Shown: positions 34,788 through 47,820 of the stretch, in pieces
Position numbering within the stretch: position 1 is the stretch's first letter
Layout: the number at the start of each line of letters is the position of its first letter
Assembly (NCBI GenBank): GCA_947359465.1
Contig: OX375872.1
Span: 127,174,337-127,238,336 of the forward strand
Source: Metellina segmentata
Taxonomy: Eukaryota; Arthropoda; Arachnida; Araneae; Tetragnathidae
DNA length: 64,000 nucleotides
Direction: 5' to 3'
Notes under the pieces: generated by a model
Told to the model about the DNA's origin: nothing
The model's database searches: none
What the model saw: the letters and a program-made list of their open reading frames with translations, nothing else
Translations under genes and position numbers: made by a program

Positions 34788-37700
34788 GTTGTTACCTACC
34801 ATTTAGGACTGGGAAAAATAATTAGCAACACATTTATAAAACTTTTGGGATGGATTTGTATCTCCATGGGGAAAGTAAACAATAATTTCCTGCAGTTTGT
34901 TTGAATTCATATGTGCTGTGAGTGATTGGATGAAATGCTCAAATCCCAATGGTCCCATTGATAAATTGACCTATTGGGGCTTTCTGTCAACTGTGTGTAG
35001 TCTGTGTTTGAGTGATTCATTTTTGTAATGTTTTCATGCACAGCAGCAAGCATCCTGATTCATATCCCCGTACTCCTGGAAGATATAAAGGTATGGATTT
35101 TGCATTGATTATTCACTAATGCTTCTCATTTATACCTATTTATAAGATTTGATGGCCCTGAAAGTATCTATTGAATTTGTTTTGTGATGCTCCGATCTTT
35201 ATGACATGCTAGAATATACTTTTTGGTGTGCAGTGGTGAGATATTCATTCATTTCTCTCTAGTTACAAGATCCGATTAAATGTTTATTTGATTATGCTCA
35301 TTGAACTCAATTTAGTATTCATTCGTTGTGATGTGTTATTGGACTGATTTATCTGGTTTTTGTTGACAAACCCAGTAATGGCTTGCTGCAAGATTTGTAT
35401 GGGTGAATTACTGTGTTCACATTTACAAATGCTCAAATTCTGATGGTCACTGACTGGTTGCCCTTCTTTCAGGAGGATGTATTTCTCCCGAGATTTGAAT
35501 TTACCTTTTCACATAACTCAATCAGTGGTTGTTTTTTTCAGTATCAACTTATTTTCCCATGCTATTCTCTCAAACCCAATCCATGTTTCAGTTCTCATAT
35601 GAAAGATCCATACAACACCTGAGCTAGGATCCTTGGATGGAATTCATATCCCATGACAATAAATTGAATGTGTACCTGTTCTTTGAGCATGCTTTGTGAT
35701 TCATTGCACTAAGTTGGTATGTATTTTTAGTTACCTTTTTAAATGAGTTGTGGTTGCTATAGAATATCTTGCTAGAACCCTTTTCCATGCCATGTATAAA
35801 ACTCGTATAACATACACCCAACCAGGTTTCAGTTCCCATGAGAACTATCCACATCCCATTGAATAACCTCAAGACAACAGATTTAACATGCAGCTTTCTC
35901 CTTAATTTTAGGAAAATGAAATCCTGATCCAAGACAACAGATTTAACATGCACTTGTCTCCTGTATTTTTAGTAAAAGGTTTCAGAAAAGTTTTTTTTAG
36001 GAAAAGGTTTCAGACAAACATTTTTGGTGTTACTGTGTTTAGATTCTTGAAAAGGATCAGGGTTTCATTTTCCCAAATCTAGTGTACAAATCAATCGGTT
36101 GTGCCTTTACAACTGTCATGGTTTCATTGTTTAAATCTGGTGCACGTTAAATCTGTAGTCATTGTTTCATTTTTCTAATTTCATGTGCATGTTAAATCTG
36201 TATTGGATCAGGGTTTCATTTTCCCAAGTATTGTTTACATTTGAAGCAAAACGGTGCTTTTTTTGTTGATAAACGCAACTGTTGTGAATTGTGGCTTGCT
36301 AATTTACTTTTTTTGGATTGGAAACTAAAACTGGTTGATATTTCATTTCAAGTAAAAAAAACATTTTAGGTTGCTGGTAATTTATTTGACACTGGTTGTT
36401 ATTTTTGGCTGGATTGATCTCGACACATGTGGCAATAGGAAGAAAATACTTTTTTTTAAATTCAATGTCATGGCAGATTTACATACCGATTGTAACTGTT
36501 CACAAGTGAGCTGCATTCACATTTACAAACACTGTCCCAGATTGAACGTGCATGTCTGTGTTGTAAATTCCTACCATGCACAAACCCTGTTTCGATTAAC
36601 TTCTCAAATCCTGATGGGATAGACTGCACCTACAAAAGATTATGTATTTGTAACTGTTCACACACATACAAGTCATTCATGGGGCTTGCTATGAGATGGT
36701 GCTGCATTCACATTTACAAATACTGTATCAAATATATATATATGATCAGCAGGTATAGGGCATACTACTGTACAAAATTCTTAAGTAACAAGAATTTTGT
36801 AGAGTTATATGACCTATACTTGCTGGTTATATATAGTTGAAGGACATTAAAACTAATTAAATTAAGTTTTATGAAAAGTATTACTTGTTAATTGAAAGCT
36901 ACATTTGCAGTACAAAACTATGAAATGTAATTTTAAATGCCATGTCACTACAGTAATTAGCACCATTTAAACAACTGGTGTGTTGTTTACATAGGATTTG
37001 TATCTCCATGGGACTCTTTCATTGGATCTGTATCTCCATGGGAATCTTTTAAACTATTTATGTCACTTCATGTATACACAGCTGTCTGTGAAGAAATGAT
37101 CCGCATTGGTGTGAGTTCAAATGTGTGTTGTTTCCTACCATTTGGATTGTAAACAATAATTAGCAACGCATTTATAAAAACTTTTTGAGGCATCTGTATT
37201 TACTCTCTCCATGGGACTGACTCAAAGTAAACAATAATTAGCAACTATTCTGCAGCGGTGTGTCTGGTTGAATTCATATCTGCTGTGAGTGATTCATGTC
37301 AATTTACAAATGCTCAAATCTCGATTGACCTGTTAGGGTTTTTTTGTCAAGTTTGTGTGAAAGACTGCGTTTCTAAGATTTATTTCTCTAATGCCACGGG
37401 GGAAATATACACATCAGCAAGCATCCTGATTCATATCCCCATACTCCTGTTAGAGTATACAATATAACGGTGAGATTCTTTCATCTGGAGCCTTTGAAAA
37501 CATTGACCCATTTCGAGGAATGTTTATTGAGTGAGACTTGTTCAATGCTAGAAATGTAACAACAAGTATTTAATATTATTCAGTGTAATGTTTTGCTAGG
37601 CTGTTCCATTATTTGTTTTCACAATCAATAGGTTATTCATTAAGTAGAGTTAAGTATTTAGATTGTGTTTTCAAGCAGGAGAGAAACATAACAGCTGTTT

Positions 37701-40700
37701 GTGAGAATAGATCATAAAATATATTAAGCCAAAAACATTTTAATGTATGCTATCGTCCTTTGGAAACTGGATGGAGATTGAACGTCTTTCAGCATATACT
37801 CTGATATTTTTTAATCTTCTCAAATCCTGATGGTCACTCGGATAGACTGCGACCTGTTTGAGGCCCCTCTGTACGAGTGTGCTTTCAGGATGACCTGACA
37901 TCATCCATTGTGTTTCAGTTCCCATATCAGCGAGAATTCTGCTATAAGATTAGAAAGTGTTTGTTTCTTGGCCACACTTGAAGTAATGGTATTTGGCACA
38001 CGAGTAGTCCGAATTTTTTGCAAGCTGCTATTGAATAACCATGGGAAGTATTCATATATATATATATATATATATATTTTTTTTAATTGTTCAATTCCTT
38101 GTTTCAGTGAATTCTGCCAAGGCATTGTAAGTATATATACTGAAATCATTTTTATGCCACACGTCATGGGGATTTTATCCAGTGAATTGTATCCCAAATT
38201 GAAAACCACATGAGAATAGGTTGGGGAAACAATCATTTTCTTGCCACACATAATATCTACATCTTATACAATACATGTTCATGGGGCTATCCATATCCAG
38301 GGAATTGTATCCTGCACCGGAAAATGAAATCCTACAAATTTTAACATGTATTCTCTTCTGAAGGCAAAAATATGCCAATTAGGTTTAAAATCCCCATACA
38401 GCTTACAGCAAGTTACAAGATTTCTACAAAGTGAGCATCAACTCCTATTTGGATTGTGTTTTCAAGCTTTTAAATGACACCTTTTCATTGTTTGGGAGAA
38501 ATCCTGACAGGATAAATAAAACAGGGATTTCTAATCCTAGTTGCTTCTTTTATAGATGGCACCAGAGTGGCTTTCAGGAAATGGTTATACCTGTATGTTA
38601 TACCAGATTTGGGAAGCATGAATCCACAACAGATTTAATGTGCACCAGAAATATGAAATCCATAACAAATTTAACGTGCATCGCGGAAACATGATTCTAA
38701 TGGAGAGGGATGCCATCGCTTGACATGAATCTAATAGACAGGGATCCAATCATCAAGTTTTTTGCTTTTTTCTTTACACCGACAGAATGGGGGACTGTGT
38801 GTCGTTACCTACCATTTGGGACTGTAAACAATAATTAGCAATGCATTTATAAAACTTTTGGGGTGGATTTGTATCTCCATGGGGAAAGTAAACAATAATT
38901 TCTTGCAGTTTGGTTGAATTCATATCTGCTGTGAGTGATTGGATGTAATCATCAAATCCCAATGGTCCCTTTGATAAATTGACCTGTTGGGGCTTTCTGT
39001 CAACTGTGTTTGAGGGATTCATTTCTGTAATGTTTTCATGCACAGCAGCAAGCGTCCTGATTCATATCCCCGTACTCCTGGAAGATATAAAGGTATGGAT
39101 TTTGCATTGATTATTCACTAATGCTTCTAATTTCTACCTTTTTATAAGATATGATGGCACTGAAAGTATGTGTTGAATATGTTTTGTGATGCTCAGATCT
39201 TTATGAAATGCTAGAATATACTTTTTGGTGTGCTGTGGTGAGATATTCATTCATTTCTCTCTAGTTACAAGATCCTATTAAATGTTTATATGACATGTGA
39301 GATTAGACTATGCTATTTGAACTCAATTTAGTATTCATTCGTGATGATATGTTATTGGACTGATTTATATGGTTTTTGTTGACGAACCCAGAAGTGGCTT
39401 GCGGCAAGATTTGTATAGGTGAATTCCTGTGTTCACATTAGAAATGCTCAAATTCTGATGGTCACTTTGATCGACTGACCTGTTTGACCCTTCTTTAATG
39501 AGGATGAATTTGTCTCAAGATTTAAATTTACCTTTTCATAAAACTCAATCAGTTGTTGCTTTTTCAATATATAGTTATTTTCCCATGCCATTCTCTCACA
39601 CCCAATCCATGTTTCAGTTCCCATGTGAAAGATCCACATTCTATTGAACCAGGCAACACCTAAGCTAGGATCCTTGGATGGAATTCATATCCCATGACAA
39701 TAAACTTAATGTGCACCAGTTCTTTCAGCATGCTTTGTGATTCATTGCACATAAGTTGGTATGTATTTTCAAATTACCTTTTTAAATGAGTTGTTGGTAT
39801 AGAATATTATGCTAAAATCCTTTTCCATGCCATGTATAAAACCTCATTAGATTGTCTTACAGAATGACACCAATTGACCATAAAAACCGATAACAGAACT
39901 GTTCCGAGACAAATATTTAGGGTCATCCATGTTTATATTTTTAGAAACTAGGAAAGAAACTTCAACATTAATTCAAAAATGCAAGTTAAAAATTGCAACA
40001 ATGAAGATTTTATAAGTTTTATTAAACCAGTTTTTATTACACACAAGTCAATATTTTCTTTATTAGATAGAAGACTTTGTGTAATCATAGCACGCAACTC
40101 AGCATTAATTTTCTTTCTCAGATGGATATCTGAAAGGTTATATTAAAGTTGTTTTCAAAAGCATCATACTGGCACAAATGAACAATATATTTGCTCAATG
40201 TATAGGAGAAATAAAGCAACAAAATTCCAGACATATATATGTTAAAAGTGGATGCAAACACTGCAACAAAACTAATTTGAATCTAAGCCATCCTTTATAA
40301 ATGCTTGCTTCTAAAATAGTCAACATTGAATCCAGTGCTTCATATAAATCAGTGAATACCAAATACATCTCAACAAATTGAAGAAATAGACACAGAAATG
40401 CAATGCAACATGAGAAAACAGCAAAACATTTCCATCCTGATAAATATTTAGGCAAGAGGCAATGAAAACACAATAAAAAATGATCAAGGAAAAAAAAACA
40501 CATAATTTAAATTACAACTGCAATGGATCAGGCCGTTTTATAGCGAAAGCATAGCGTGGAAAAAAGAAGCTCATATATCTGCAATCTGGGTTTTTTTTTA
40601 GATTTCTTTAAATATGAAATGCCATTAGATTCAGATTAAATTTCACTATGGTAATTTAGACATTATTATTAAAGACCTCGGGAACACATGGATGATTTTA

Positions 40701-40805
40701 AAATCTAGGAAAACCTTCGTTTCTGCATGCTGATATGTTTTTGAAATACAACTTGAAACCTATAAATATTATGGTGACTTGTAATGAGAAATGAACTTGC
40801 AATGT

Positions 40806-41237
40806 TGTTGGAAAAGAGACGAGCTACAACTCAACTTATATACCTGTTGTATTAACTACAACTACAACTACAACTTCTCACTAATGCATTCTATTCTCTT
40901 TTGTGTAATATGTATTTTGTTTACATATTAAATTATTATTCTCTTAGCCCTTGAGTTTTCCTGTTTTGTTTGATGACCCTGATTTGTTGATAATCGTATC
41001 AGGTTATGGGCTTATCACGTTTTAAAACTAAGTGAAGTAAATCTGCAGTTTTTGAAAAGGAAAACGAACTTTATTAAGTTAGGCCTAGCAGAGCGAGTCG
41101 CTAGTATAGCTGATCTAAAGGTACAGATAGACAAAGTGGAAGGAGCTGGAAATTGGAGTAAGTGGAAGGGGCAAATGGAAATGCATTTGGAACAATATGA
41201 TCTCCCATCTATTGTTGATGGAAGTCGTATGTGTCAT
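40806..41237 (+). mobile_element. Ty1/copia LTR, primer binding site and gag start, unit 6
   Basis: LTR 40806-41001 (196 bp), the same extended variant as unit 5. Confidence 0.85.
41052..41237 (+). pseudogene. Copia-type Gag fragment, unit 6
   Basis: Same residues as unit 2 over the Gag-like part. Confidence 0.72.
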
Positions 41238-44200
41238 GTTGTTACCTACCATTTAGGACTGGGAAAAATAATTAGCAACACATTTATAAAACTTTTGGGA
41301 TGGATTTGTATCTCCATGGGGAAAGTAAACAATAATTTCCTGCAGTTTGTTTGAATTCATATGTGCTGTGAGTGATTGGATGAAATGCTCAAATCCCAAT
41401 GGTCCCATTGATAAATTGACCTATTGGGGCTTTCTGTCAACTGTGTGTAGTCTGTGTTTGAGTGATTCATTTTTGTAATGTTTTCATGCACAGCAGCAAG
41501 CATCCTGATTCATATCCCCGTACTCCTGGAAGATATAAAGGTATGGATTTTGCATTGATTATTCACTAATGCTTCTCATTTATACCTATTTATAAGATTT
41601 GATGGCCCTGAAAGTATCTATTGAATTTGTTTTGTGATGCTCCGATCTTTATGACATGCTAGAATATACTTTTTGGTGTGCAGTGGTGAGATATTCATTC
41701 ATTTCTCTCTAGTTACAAGATCCGATTAAATGTTTATTTGATTATGCTCATTGAACTCAATTTAGTATTCATTCGTTGTGATGTGTTATTGGACTGATTT
41801 ATCTGGTTTTTGTTGACAAACCCAGTAATGGCTTGCTGCAAGATTTGTATGGGTGAATTACTGTGTTCACATTTACAAATGCTCAAATTCTGATGGTCAC
41901 TGACTGGTTGCCCTTCTTTCAGGAGGATGTATTTCTCCCGAGATTTGAATTTACCTTTTCACATAACTCAATCAGTGGTTGTTTTTTTCAGTATCAACTT
42001 ATTTTCCCATGCTATTCTCTCAAACCCAATCCATGTTTCAGTTCTCATATGAAAGATCCATACAACACCTGAGCTAGGATCCTTGGATGGAATTCATATC
42101 CCATGACAATAAATTGAATGTGTACCTGTTCTTTGAGCATGCTTTGTGATTCATTGCACTAAGTTGGTATGTATTTTTAGTTACCTTTTTAAATGAGTTG
42201 TGGTTGCTATAGAATATCTTGCTAGAACCCTTTTCCATGCCATGTATAAAACTCGTATAACATACACCCAACCAGGTTTCAGTTCCCATGAGAACTATCC
42301 ACATCCCATTGAATAACCTCAAGACAACAGATTTAACATGCAGCTTTCTCCTTAATTTTAGGAAAATGAAATCCTGATCCAAGACAACAGATTTAACATG
42401 CACTTGTCTCCTGTATTTTTAGTAAAAGGTTTCAGAAAAGTTTTTTTTAGGAAAAGGTTTCAGACAAACATTTTTGGTGTTACTGTGTTTAGATTCTTGA
42501 AAAGGATCAGGGTTTCATTTTCCCAAATCTAGTGTACAAATCAATCGGTTGTGCCTTTACAACTGTCATGGTTTCATTGTTTAAATCTGGTGCACGTTAA
42601 ATCTGTAGTCATTGTTTCATTTTTCTAATTTCATGTGCATGTTAAATCTGTATTGGATCAGGGTTTCATTTTCCCAAGTATTGTTTACATTTGAAGCAAA
42701 ACGGTGCTTTTTTTGTTGATAAACGCAACTGTTGTGAATTGTGGCTTGCTAATTTACTTTTTTTGGATTGGAAACTAAAACTGGTTGATATTTCATTTCA
42801 AGTAAAAAAAACATTTTAGGTTGCTGGTAATTTATTTGACACTGGTTGTTATTTTTGGCTGGATTGATCTCGACACATGTGGCAATAGGAAGAAAATACT
42901 TTTTTTTAAATTCAATGTCATGGCAGATTTACATACCGATTGTAACTGTTCACAAGTGAGCTGCATTCACATTTACAAACACTGTCCCAGATTGAACGTG
43001 CATGTCTGTGTTGTAAATTCCTACCATGCACAAACCCTGTTTCGATTAACTTCTCAAATCCTGATGGGATAGACTGCACCTACAAAAGATTATGTATTTG
43101 TAACTGTTCACACACATACAAGTCATTCATGGGGCTTGCTATGAGATGGTGCTGCATTCACATTTACAAATACTGTATCAAATATATATATATGATCAGC
43201 AGGTATAGGGCATACTACTGTACAAAATTCTTAAGTAACAAGAATTTTGTAGAGTTATATGACCTATACTTGCTGGTTATATATAGTTGAAGGACATTAA
43301 AACTAATTAAATTAAGTTTTATGAAAAGTATTACTTGTTAATTGAAAGCTACATTTGCAGTACAAAACAATGAAATGTAATTTTAAATGCCATGTCACTA
43401 CAGTAATTAGCACCATTTAAACAACTGGTGTGTTGTTTACATAGGATTTGTATCTCCATGGGACTCTTTCATTGGATCTGTATCTCCATGGGAATCTTTT
43501 AAACTATTTATGTCACTTCATGTATACACAGCTGTCTGTGAAGAAATGATCCGCATTGGTGTGAGTTCAAATGTGTGTTGTTTCCTACCATTTGGATTGT
43601 AAACAATAATTAGCAACGCATTTATAAAAACTTTTTGAGGCATCTGTATTTACTCTCTCCATGGGACTGACTCAAAGTAAACAATAATTAGCAACTATTC
43701 TGCAGCGGTGTGTCTGGTTGAATTCATATCTGCTGTGAGTGATTCATGTCAATTTACAAATGCTCAAATCTCGATTGACCTGTTAGGGTTTTTTTGTCAA
43801 GTTTGTGTGAAAGACTGCGTTTCTAAGATTTATTTCTCTAATGCCACGGGGGAAATATACACATCAGCAAGCATCCTGATTCATATCCCCATACTCCTGT
43901 TAGAGTATACAATATAACGGTGAGATTCTTTCATCTGGAGCCTTTGAAAACATTGACCCATTTCGAGGAATGTTTATTGAGTGAGACTTGTTCAATGCTA
44001 GAAATGTAACAACAAGTATTTAATATTATTCAGTGTAATGTTTTCTAGGCTGTTCCATTATTTGTTTTCACAATCAATAGGTTATTCATTAAGTAGAGTT
44101 AAGTATTTAGATTGTGTTTTCAAGCAGGAGAGAAACATAACAGCTGTTTGTGAGAATAGATCATAAAATATATTAATCCAAAAACATTTTAATGTATGCT

Positions 44201-44498
44201 ATCGTCCTTTGGAAACTGGATGGAGATTGAACGTCTTTCAGCATATACTCTGATATTTTTTAATCTTCTCAAATCCTGATGGTCACTCGGATAGACTGCG
44301 ACCTGTTTGAGGCCCCTCTGTACGAGTGTGCTTTCAGGATGACCTGACATCATCCATTGTGTTTCAGTTCCCATATCAGCGAGAATTCTGCTATAAGATT
44401 AGAAAGTGTTTGTTTCTTGGTCACACTTGAAGTAATGGTATTTACACACGAGTAGTCCGAATTTTTTGCAAGCTGCTATTGAATAACCATGGGAAGTA

Positions 44499-44501
<3 letters not shown>

Positions 44502-44539
<38 letters not shown>
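44502..44539. repeat. TA microsatellite, unit 7 second TA locus
   Basis: The longest TA tract in the window, about 38 bp. The same locus in unit 9 is about 12 bp. Length variation here changes the short reading frames that cross it. Confidence 0.9.
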
Positions 44540-44542
<3 letters not shown>

Positions 44543-47270
44543 TTAATTGTTCAATTCCTTGTTTCAGTGAATTCTGCCAAGGCATTGTAAGTATATATAC
44601 TGAAATCATTTTTATGCCACACGTCATGGGGATTTTATCCAGTGAATTGTATCCCAAATTGAAAACCACATGAGAATAGGTTGGGGAAACAATCATTTTC
44701 TTGCCACACATAATATCTACATCTTATACAATACATGTTCATGGGGCTATCCATATCTAGGGAATTGTATCCTGCACCGGAAAATGAAATCCTACAAATT
44801 TTAACATGTATTCTCTTCTGAAGGCAAAAATATGCCAATTAGGTTTAAAATCCCCATACAGCTTACAGCAAGTTACAAGATTTCTACAAAGTGAGCATCA
44901 ACTCCTATTTGGATTGTGTTTTCAAGCTTTTAAATGACACCTTTTCATTGTTTGGGAGAAATCCTGACAGTATAAATAAAACAGGGATTTCTAATCCTAG
45001 TTGCTTCTTTTATAGATGGCACCAGAGTGGCTTTCAGGAAATGGTTATACCTGTATGTTATACCAGATTTGGGAAGCATGAATCCACAACAGATTTAATG
45101 TGCACCAGAAATATGAAATCCATAACAAATTTAACGTGCATCGCGGAAACATGATTCTAATGGAGAGGGATGCCATCGCTTGACATGAATCTAATAGACA
45201 GGGATCCAATCATCAAGTTTTTTGCTTTTTTCTTTACACCGACAGAATGGGGGACTGTGTGTCGTTACCTACCATTTGGGACTGTAAACAATAATTAGCA
45301 ATGCATTTATAAACCTTTTGGGGTGGATTTGTATCTCCATGGGGAAAGTAAACAATAATTTCTTCTAGTTTGGTTGAATTCATATCTGCTGTGAGTGATT
45401 GGATGTAATCCTCAAATCCCAATGGTCCCTTTGATAAATTGACCTGTTGGGGCTTTCTGTCAACTGTGTTTGAGGGATTCATTTCTGTAATGTTTTCATG
45501 CAGAGCAGCAAGCGTCCTGATTCATATCCCCGTACTCCTGGAAGATATAAAGGTATGGATTTTGCATTGATTATTCACTAATGCTTGTAATTTCTACCTT
45601 TTTATAAGATATGATGGCACTGAAAGTATGTATTGAATATGTTTTGTGATGCTCAGATCTTTATGAAATGCTAGAATATACTTTTTGGTGTGCTGTGGTG
45701 AGATATTCATTCATTTCTCTCTAGTTACAAGATCCTATTAAATGTTTATATGACATGTGAGATTAGACTATGCTATTTGAACTCAATTTAGTATTCATTC
45801 GTGATGATATGTTATTGGACTGATTTATATGGTTTTTGTTGACGAACCCAGAAGTGGCTTGCGGCAAGATTTGTATAGGTGAATTCCTGTGTTCACATTA
45901 GAAATGCTCAAATTCTGATGGTCACTTTGATCGACTGACCTGTTTGACCCTTCTTTAATGAGGATGAATTTGTCTCAAGATTTAAATTTACCTTTTCATA
46001 AAACTCAATCAGTTGTTGCTTTTTCAATATATAGTTATTTTCCCATGCCATTCTCTCACACCCAATCCATGTTTCAGTTCCCATGTGAAAGATCCACATT
46101 CTATTGAACCAGGCAACACCTAAGCTAGGATCCTTGGATGGAATTCATATCCCATGACAATAAACTTAATGTGCACCAGTTCTTTCAGCATGCTTTGTGA
46201 TTCATTGCACATAAGTTGGTATGTATTTTCAAATTACCTTTTTAAATGAGTTGTTGTTGGTATAGAATATTATGCTAAAATCCTTTTCCATGCCATGTAT
46301 AAAACCTCATTAGATTGTCTTACAGAATGACACCAATTGACCATAAAAACCGATAACAGAACTGTTCCGAGACAAATATTTAGGGTCATCCATGTTTATA
46401 TTTTTAGAAACTAGGAAAGAAACTTCAACATTAATTCAAAAATGCAAGTTAAAAATTGCAACAATGAAGATTTTATAAGTTTTATTAAACCAGTTTTTAT
46501 TACACACAAGTCAATATTTTCTTTATTAGATAGAAGACTTTGTGTAATCATAGCACGCAACTCAGCATTAATTTTCTTTCTCAGATGGATATCTGAAAGG
46601 TTATATTAAAGTTGTTTTCAAAAGCATCATACTGGCACAAATGAACAATATATTTGCTCAATGTATAGGAGAAATAAAGCAACAAAATTCCAGACATATA
46701 TATGTTAAAAGTGGATGCAAACACTGCAACAAAACTAATTTGAATCTAAGCCATCCTTTATAAATGCTTGCTTCTAAAATAGTCAACATTGAATCCAGTG
46801 CTTCATATAAATCAGTGAATACCAAATACATCTCAACAAATTGAAGAAATAGACACAGAAATGCAATGCAACATGAGAAAACAGCAAAACATTTCCATCC
46901 TGATAAATATTTAGGCAAGAGGCAATGAAAACACAATAAAAACTTATCAAGGAAAAAAAAAAACATCATTTAAATTACAACTGCAATGGATCAGGCCGTT
47001 TTATAGCGAAAGCATAGCGTGGAAAAAAAGAAGCTCATATATCTGCAATCTGGGTTTTTTTTTAGATTTCTTTAAATATGAAATGCCATTAGATTCAGAT
47101 TAAATTTCACTATGGTAATTTAGACATTATTATTAAAGACCTGGGGAACACATGGATGATTTTAAAATCTAGGAAAACCTTCGTTTCTGCATGCTGATAT
47201 GTTTTTGAAATACAACTTGAAACCTATAAATATTATGGTGACTTGTAATGAGAAATGAACTTGGCAATGT

Positions 47271-47703
47271 TGTTGGAAAAGAGACGAGCTACAACTCAAC
47301 TTATATACCTGTTGTATTAACTAGAACTACAACTACAACTTCTCACTAATGCATTCTATTCTCTTTTGTGTAATATGTATTTTGTTTACATATTAAATTA
47401 TTATTCTCTTAGCCCTTGAGTTTTCCTGTTTTGTTTGATGACCCTGATTTGTTGATAATCGTATCAGGTTATGGGCTTATCACGTTTTTAAAACTAAGTG
47501 AAGTAAATCTGCAGTTTTTGAAAAGGAAAACGAACTTTATTAAGTTAGGCCTAGCAGAGCGAGTCGCTAGTATAGCTGATCTAAAGGTACAGATAGACAA
47601 AGTGGAAGGAGCTGGAAATTGGAGTAAGTGGAAGGGGCAAATGGAAATGCATTTGGAACAATATGATCTCCCATCTATTGTTGATGGAAGTCGTATGTGT
47701 CAT
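47271..47703 (+). mobile_element. Ty1/copia LTR, primer binding site and gag start, unit 7
   Basis: LTR 47271-47466 (196 bp), with CTAGAACTACAAC in the extended run. An additional T in ACGTTTTTAAAAC (about 47483) shifts the frame of the leader. Confidence 0.85.
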
Positions 47704-47820
47704 GTTGTTACCTACCATTTAGGACTGGGAAAAATAATTAGCAACACATTTATAAAACTTTTGGGATGGATTTGTATCTCCATGGGGAAAGTAAACAATA
47801 ATTTCCTGCAGTTTGTTTGA
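47416..47820 (+). pseudogene. Longest Gag-like frame, read through the LTR, unit 7
   Basis: 134 codons, open from inside the LTR (a non-ATG start), across the primer binding site, through the Gag-like part (47518-47703) and into block A'. The leader is joined to the Gag frame only because of the extra T in this unit. It is best seen as an accidental extension: LTR and primer binding site are not coding in copia elements. Confidence 0.6.

Larger units (their letters stand above)
29642..36095 (+). repeat. Macrosatellite unit 5
   Basis: A 6454-bp uninterrupted unit. It is nearly identical by eye to units 6 and 7: all three have CTAATTTCATGTGC near the start, CCATTTGGATTG in block A'', and an extra CTACAA step inside the copia LTR. 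This three-unit cluster looks like the most recent amplification in the window. Confidence 0.96.
36096..42545 (+). repeat. Macrosatellite unit 6
   Basis: A 6450-bp uninterrupted unit, almost the same length as unit 5. Most of the difference from unit 5 is in homopolymer and TA-tract length. It carries the same extended LTR variant (196 bp) and the same 14-bp loss. Confidence 0.96.

Noticed and set aside
46658..46969. Hydrophobic 103-codon minus-strand frame that looks like a membrane protein
   Set aside because: Its Phe- and Leu-rich composition comes from A-rich DNA read on the opposite strand, the start varies from unit to unit, and it overlaps no known domain.
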